This document shows positions 1 to 64,000 of a stretch of 64,000 nt of DNA, piece by piece (the stretch's first letter is position 1; each line of letters opens with the position of its first letter). The position numbers and the translations under genes are program-made. The notes under the pieces are model-generated. The model was not told the DNA's origin. It saw nothing but the letters and a program-made list of their open reading frames with translations, and searched no databases. Source of the stretch: Amorphochlora amoebiformis (lineage: Eukaryota > Cercozoa > Chlorarachniophyceae); assembly GCA_054601695.1 (NCBI GenBank), contig BAAHQB010000263.1, positions 1 to 64,000 on the forward strand, given 5' to 3'.

Positions 1-13481
<13,481 letters not shown>

Positions 13482-14319
13482 CCCAGACTCGACCACCTCC
13501 TCTGTTCTAGTCTGGTTTAAGTCGCTTTCAGTGGCCTTCACCACTAAACTTGGTTATGTACAAGCAACATCGTAGAATGTAGCTGTAGTCTCTGCAGTAA
13601 GGAACGGAGTCGAAGCGAGGAATTTAAAAACTAGATTGATAAATCAATTTTCATAATAAGTTCTACTGGTCTCAGGGGGTAGTTCCGGTAGTTGGTGGTA
13701 CTACCGGGGACTGCCCGGTGGGTTTCAATTATATCCGCGTGTGTTTATGATGGAATGTTGTTAAATTTTGAATTATCAAAAAAGTGTTGTCATCGGGTTT
13801 TTGTTTTTTATGTAACCCCCCGCTTTTTTTTTTTTTGTTTTGTTTGGGGTGGTCTTTGAAAGTTATATTGGTAATATTATTTAAATTTACCAGATGCATG
13901 ATTACTATACCAAATGATTGTTTTACGCACTAGTAATTTAGTAGTAGTAAGTAAACAGAAACTATACTAGCAGTAGACTACAACTTAATTAGCATATATA
14001 TATGTAGCATATATATATGTAGTCTAGATATATCTAGTATATATACTAGATATAGTCTATATATATATATATAGTACTTAGATGTACAGTCTCAGTAGCC
14101 GTAACTACTAACTACAGTAATATGATGATCTGCTACGTTAGTTGTGATGGTCACGCAACTGTCATGCAACTGTCACGCAACCGTCACGCAGCTGTCACAA
14201 TGTGCCAGGCCAGCCGATTAATTCTAGGAAAATACTCAGCAGGGAGCACGTGTCCAAATCTGGCGTGACATCACGCCAAGTCCCCAATTTGACCACCTTT
14301 TTTTTGGCCTTCATATCTC
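13482..14319. other. Intergenic region between the LtrA and glycoside hydrolase genes
   Basis: This is the longest stretch in the left half without TA microsatellite. It would contain the LtrA 3' UTR and the promoter and 5' UTR of the hydrolase. Visible: a T-run (13824-13838), short TAGTCTAGATATA inverted words around 14000-14075, and four tandem GTCA(C/T)GCAACT words at 14150-14195. No convincing exon or known regulatory site was recognised. Confidence 0.6.
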
Positions 14320-33449
<19,130 letters not shown>

Positions 33450-33707
33450 GTTTAGACCTGTAGTACATAAGCTATGGTAAAATCACCTTATTCCATACCG
33501 ATATTCGCGCGGCCAACCGGTGGTAACGGCTCCATTATCTAGATTATCGATGTCACACTGCAGTCTAAGCTGGAGTTAGCTGTCGACAACATTAGTAAAT
33601 TCCGCGCCCGTATCATTATCATGTCAGACTATATATATACATATACATATATACATATATATATAATATATATATATATATATACATATATAATATGTTC
33701 CTAAGTA

Positions 33708-33756
<49 letters not shown>

Positions 33757-34238
33757 ATGTATATGCATAGTTACAGTTCCTAAATGTAGCCGTACAGTAC
33801 TGGTTATCAATGATCTATTGTGACTTGGACGATGCCTAGGCCAGTATAGATTTTTGAAAAAAAAATATGACATCAGGTATACTCGGTCTAATATCTAGAA
33901 TATACATGATCAGTCTATTGATATTTTAATGTCAACGCATCATTGATATGATCAAGACAATGATGCTTGTTCTCTGCGTATATACACTACCAGAGAGTAC
34001 TCTCAAAAGTTACTAGTGCTAGCTAGTATCACCGACGTCCGAAGATTTTGACATCGTCGACGAAATAAGAAGTTCTAGAATCTAGATGCTTGAGCCTTCT
34101 GAATCTCTGCAATCCTCCCTAAGTAAGATAAATCTTACTAGTCTTAAGCAAAAAAATCTTGAAATATCAGCAGATACTGAGATTGAACACACGTACGTGT
34201 CAGATCGATTGATCACACGTGTCAAAATCGAGATGAAG
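33450..34238. other. Region between the convergent hydrolase and NFACT-R genes
   Basis: Both genes end here, tail to tail. It contains unique AT-rich sequence with one TA microsatellite (33637-33760) and a (GT)n run. No exon-like island or known terminator signal was identified. An ATG-initiated 90-codon frame at 34086-34358 (plus) is antisense to the NFACT-R last exon and is not called. Confidence 0.6.
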
Positions 34239-38301
<4,063 letters not shown>

Positions 38302-39169
38302 AATTGTTTTTTTTTCAACAGAGTGTCTTTTTTTTTCATCTACATAACATCAACAACACAATCATAAAACACAAGAAAGGAAACAGTAAAATGGAAACAG
38401 AAACATTCTCACCTCCCCTCCGCCCCCCATCACCACCGTACCCCCCCTTACCCCAACCCCTTCTCTTGTCGCCCTCAAACGGAGGTGCTCAGCCCCAAAT
38501 CTCCCCGAATTTCGGAAACCAGAGCCCCATCGGAACCCAAGGAACCCAACATATCCACGAGCAGGTGGGGGTAGGGCATAGACACCGCGAGAAATGACAG
38601 TGGGCGTGGAGCGAGCCAGACTACGGGTCAGGGCTACGTATGCCTAGGTTATTTCAAAAATTCTTCTTTTTTTCTTTTTCTTTTTCTTTTCGGATGGATT
38701 TAGACAAGGACGTGGGGGGGGGGGAGGTTTTACCAGCATGATGGTAGACCTTGCTAGCATTCTCCCGGACACAGTGGAGAGGTTCTATGGCTGGTGTCGC
38801 GGCCGCAAAGATCCCCAGGGAATCTCCCGATATCCAAGGACTCAAAGAAATCCCGGGGGATCGGTCGGGATCGTCGGGAATCCCGGGGTTTTCCTACATT
38901 CACTTAAATTTCCTTCGCAGAAAGGCAAGGTCCTGGGAAGCCCGGGAAGGTAATCCCGGGTCTCCAAGAAATATCCGAATTCTGAATCCCGGTATTGGAA
39001 TGAATATTTCAGGAGATTTCGTCTTATTCTCATAGAAAGCCCAGAGAGGAAAAGTTTTCCAGGAAAATTCATTGTGGCTCCACAGAGGGTGACATCGACC
39101 GCCGACCCGACGACAGAGAGCCACAGCGTTTGACCAGACCCTACACCTTCCGAGAAAAGGACAACTACT
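38302..39169. other. Divergent promoter region between the NFACT-R and MYND genes
   Basis: The two genes start back to back here. The segment is free of TA microsatellite and GC-richer than its surroundings. It contains T-runs (38308-38336), a proline-rich plus-strand frame (38391-38597) without recognisable homology, and a cluster of ATCCCGGG/TCCCGG(A/G) words (38812-38994). No TATA box can be assigned with confidence in this composition. Confidence 0.5.
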
Positions 39170-40471
39170 ATGAACCAAGCGCTGCTACTCTGTGCCAAAT
39201 GTGGAAAGACAGGGGAGCTGTGGACGTGCGGAAACTGCCAGTCGGTCGCTTATTGCGACGACAGGTGCCAGCGTTCCCATTGGCACGAACACCAGGAAAA
39301 ATGCAGGAAGATTACGTTCACAAGGAAAAAGTCTTCCCTTTCCAAAACGTCGACTCTAAAGCGCTGGGAAATGTTGAAAAATGGGAATCGTTGGCAGACG
39401 CTGGCAAACCCCTTTTCTCCGTGCGACGTGGAGGTTGTGCGATCTAGTAGTAACCACGGAGAGGGGGAAGGGACCGGGGAATCACGCAATGGTCGGGTAC
39501 GATCATTTCGAAGCTGTCTTGCTCGGCGCTCAAGCGCCAGGCGCACCAAGAAGTCTGTCCAGTGGCCGGAGGGGTTGGTGTCGGCCCAGGAGAAACAAAT
39601 TGCACGCATATGTGTGCTTTTAAAGCCCGAAGAGACTGTCGGAGAAGGACTCCAACGGTTTCATAAGGAGAGTATGATGGCGGAGCGCGACGAATTGTAC
39701 AATCTTGCCCACGGACTAGCTGTGAAAGGGCTTCACTATATTTATCGCACTCCGAGGAGGTTGCTGGAGCACTTAGCTCTGGAGTCGGATAGGAAGGAGG
39801 GGCTCAATCCCAGTTCAAACCACTCTCGCTCTAGCTCCTGGAGCATTCAGGATTTGGGGAGGAAGATTGAAAACGGTACGCCAGCAGCAAGGGTGGCAAC
39901 AGGGGGAATTGAGAATGGGACGAGGGCTGCGGGGACTATAAGGGGGAGGGAGGTCAAAGGGCGTTTGGCCATTAAGTCAAAGAACCCAAAAGGGCTCAGA
40001 CTAACACTCACAGTCTCTCCGTGTGTTGACACGAAGGGTAGTGCCAACTCTAAGGTGTGCACCAAATTATCCCACAAAGCCGCAAACCTGTCTCCCCATC
40101 CAGAAAACATTACAAACATTCACAGCAACTCGGTCCTCGAACGCTTCATTGGACCTCTAATTAAACTCAATTCAACCACAAATCAGGCACGAAATGAGCT
40201 TAAAGTAACACGGAAGAGAGGTCGCGCCGGGTTTCGTTTGGATGAGAAGGAAGAAAAAGAATGCAAGACTTGCAAGTCAGGTGATGTTGGGGCCTGTAGT
40301 GTTTCCGAGCGATCTGCAAAGAAATTGCGGATTGCCGAGGAGGACGATGACTCTTCTGACTCGACCAGCACCACCAACGGTGACAGGGGTGAGCCCGATT
40401 GCACGGCGGATAACGCTGGAGGTCTCTTCGTGATGGATGTGATTCCCGCGTATCCCCTTGTGGAGGCATGA
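39170..40471 (+). CDS. MYND-type zinc-finger protein, 433 aa, intronless
   Basis: This is a single uninterrupted frame from ATG to TGA, unlike every other gene in the window. Residues 8-45 form a MYND finger: Cys8, Cys11, Cys20, Cys23, Cys29, Cys33, His41 and Cys45 in the C-x2-C...C-x2-C...YC-x3-C...H-x3-C arrangement. Known: MYND fingers bind zinc and usually mediate protein-protein contacts. The remaining about 385 residues are basic and low in hydrophobics, with Ser/Asn-rich stretches (about 215-235, 285-330), a Glu/Asp-Ser-rich patch near 390-400 and no second domain I recognise. A central segment (about 130-200, EKQIARICVLLKPEETVGEG) may fold. The ATG at 39170 is the first in frame and directly precedes the finger. 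A retroposed origin is possible but untested. Confidence 0.85.
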   Translation: MNQALLLCAKCGKTGELWTCGNCQSVAYCDDRCQRSHWHEHQEKCRKITFTRKKSSLSKTSTLKRWEMLKNGNRWQTLANPFSPCDVEVVRSSSNHGEGEGTGESRNGRVRSFRSCLARRSSARRTKKSVQWPEGLVSAQEKQIARICVLLKPEETVGEGLQRFHKESMMAERDELYNLAHGLAVKGLHYIYRTPRRLLEHLALESDRKEGLNPSSNHSRSSSWSIQDLGRKIENGTPAARVATGGIENGTRAAGTIRGREVKGRLAIKSKNPKGLRLTLTVSPCVDTKGSANSKVCTKLSHKAANLSPHPENITNIHSNSVLERFIGPLIKLNSTTNQARNELKVTRKRGRAGFRLDEKEEKECKTCKSGDVGACSVSERSAKKLRIAEEDDDSSDSTSTTNGDRGEPDCTADNAGGLFVMDVIPAYPLVEA

Positions 40472-40884
40472 CACTCGTGGGTTTCTCTAGATGAGGCGGA
40501 TAGTCCGCGGATGTAATAATTCTAGTCGGCGGTGGTTCGAAGACGTGTGTTCACTCACTGATCGGAGCCGTCTGTTTGTACAGAGTGTATATTGCGTTGG
40601 CATGCAGTGTGCTGTGATGCACTTGCGATCGGGTTGGTTGTCATCGTGGTGTGATAGAAATGATTTTTTAGTAAATATTCGAGTATACATGCATGCATGT
40701 GCATACACCAAACTACACCAGACTAGTATAGTAGATATCTAGTTTTTCCGTCGGTTACTACACGATAAGCTGTGTCTTTTAAGATATGTTGTAATTTAAA
40801 TATCTTAAGAATATACAAGTAACAAAATTTAATCGATAACAACTTCAAGTCAATGCGTAACCTACTACTAGTACTATACTATGA
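40472..40884. other. Region between the convergent MYND gene and the minus-strand gene
   Basis: Both genes end here. It is ordinary unique sequence with short CATGCATG and CTAGTA words. No further exon was found. Confidence 0.5.
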
Positions 40885-51794
<10,910 letters not shown>

Positions 51795-51803
51795 CTGTAT
51801 CAG

Positions 51804-51876
<73 letters not shown>

Positions 51877-51913
51877 GTACATGTATATGGTGCTTTTATA
51901 TATACATATTATC

Positions 51914-51958
<45 letters not shown>

Positions 51959-52122
51959 CTACCTATACATATACACATATACATTTGTAAATATCTTCTA
52001 GAATACTCCAAATATTTGGTGCCTTTATATATACATATTATCTACATATATATATATATATATACATACATATATGTGCATATCTACATATAGATATACA
52101 CATATACATTTGTAAATATCTT
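51795..52122. other. Region between the end of the Mss51-like gene and the first exon of the basic-protein gene
   Basis: TA repeat with two downstream copies of the end of the Mss51-like last exon (about 51998-52030 and 51888-51899, with GGTGC(C/T)TTT on plus). It should contain the promoter and first exon of the basic-protein gene, but I could not identify them. Confidence 0.5.
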
Positions 52123-63667
<11,545 letters not shown>

Positions 63668-63704
<37 letters not shown>

Positions 63705-63787
63705 TATATGTATATATATACACTCTAAAATTGTGAATATAGATACATATATAAATATATATGTTTGAAAGTCTGAACATGTATATT

Positions 63788-63838
<51 letters not shown>

Positions 63839-64000
63839 TATAAAATTGTAATATAAATGTGTATGTAAGTATATATATATATATATATATATTATATTAT
63901 ATTATATACACATACATATTTAAATGTATAACCATACAATGTTGAAAAATAAAATATCTACATACATATATACATAATACATATACATATATATATATAT
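63668..64000. repeat. TA-rich right edge
   Basis: (TA)n with short unique words (GTTTGAAAGTCTGAACATG at 63761-63780). No exon could be recognised; it should be intron of the Mss51-like gene. Confidence 0.7.

Noticed and set aside
38391-38597. Proline-rich plus frame beginning METETF
   Set aside because: It is low complexity with no recognised family and no link to the MYND frame; it could be UTR. Left uncalled.

Overview
The window is a piece of nuclear genome from an intron-rich eukaryote. The evidence is spliceosomal GT...AG junctions everywhere, tracts of the telomeric hexamer TTAGGG/CCCTAA scattered inside introns, and enormous (TA)n microsatellites. Stops TAA, TAG and TGA are all used as in the standard code. 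The gene content (an LtrA-type membrane protein, a bacterial-type glycoside hydrolase, an RqcH-like NFACT-R protein) would suit an alga or other protist with TTAGGG telomeres, such as a stramenopile or haptophyte. I cannot name the lineage. Almost every long open frame in the window is an artefact of TA, GA or telomeric repeats. The real genes are chopped into exons of about 10-113 nt, which I joined by hand by requiring AG/GT borders and a continuous reading phase.

Layout. (1) 682-13481, + strand: LtrA-family membrane protein, 25 exons, 433 codons visible, 5' end outside the window. (2) 14320-33449, + strand: complete secreted clan GH-A-like glycoside hydrolase with a C-terminal lectin-like (LamG-type) domain, 27 exons, 562 aa. 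(3) 38301-34239, - strand: small protein that is essentially one NFACT-R (DUF814) domain, 9 exons, 148 aa. (4) 39170-40471, + strand: intronless MYND zinc-finger protein, 433 aa. (5) 51794-40885, - strand: an unrecognised lysine/arginine-rich protein with a CxxC motif, at least 19 exons, with one unresolved junction. (6) 63049-52123, - strand: Mss51-C-terminal-like protein, 21 exons visible, 5' end beyond the right edge.

The introns are the most unusual part. Three kinds of sequence fill them: (TA)n-rich tracts that abut the splice sites, telomeric tracts that often supply the splice site itself (GTAACCC or GTTAGGG at donors, CCCTAG at acceptors), and minisatellites or GA-rich tracts. A roughly 90-bp element, here called TAE, occurs in more than 30 copies. 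Every copy sits inside telomeric repeat, and all copies have the same polarity relative to the TTAGGG strand. Many exons are also accompanied by partial copies of themselves. Copies of the exon start with its 3' splice site lie only in the upstream intron; copies of the exon end with its 5' splice site lie only in the downstream intron. I consider the telomere-derived introns, the polar TAE family and these exon-edge duplications the main candidates for undescribed biology. The genes have no evident common pathway. No rRNA, tRNA or CRISPR was seen.
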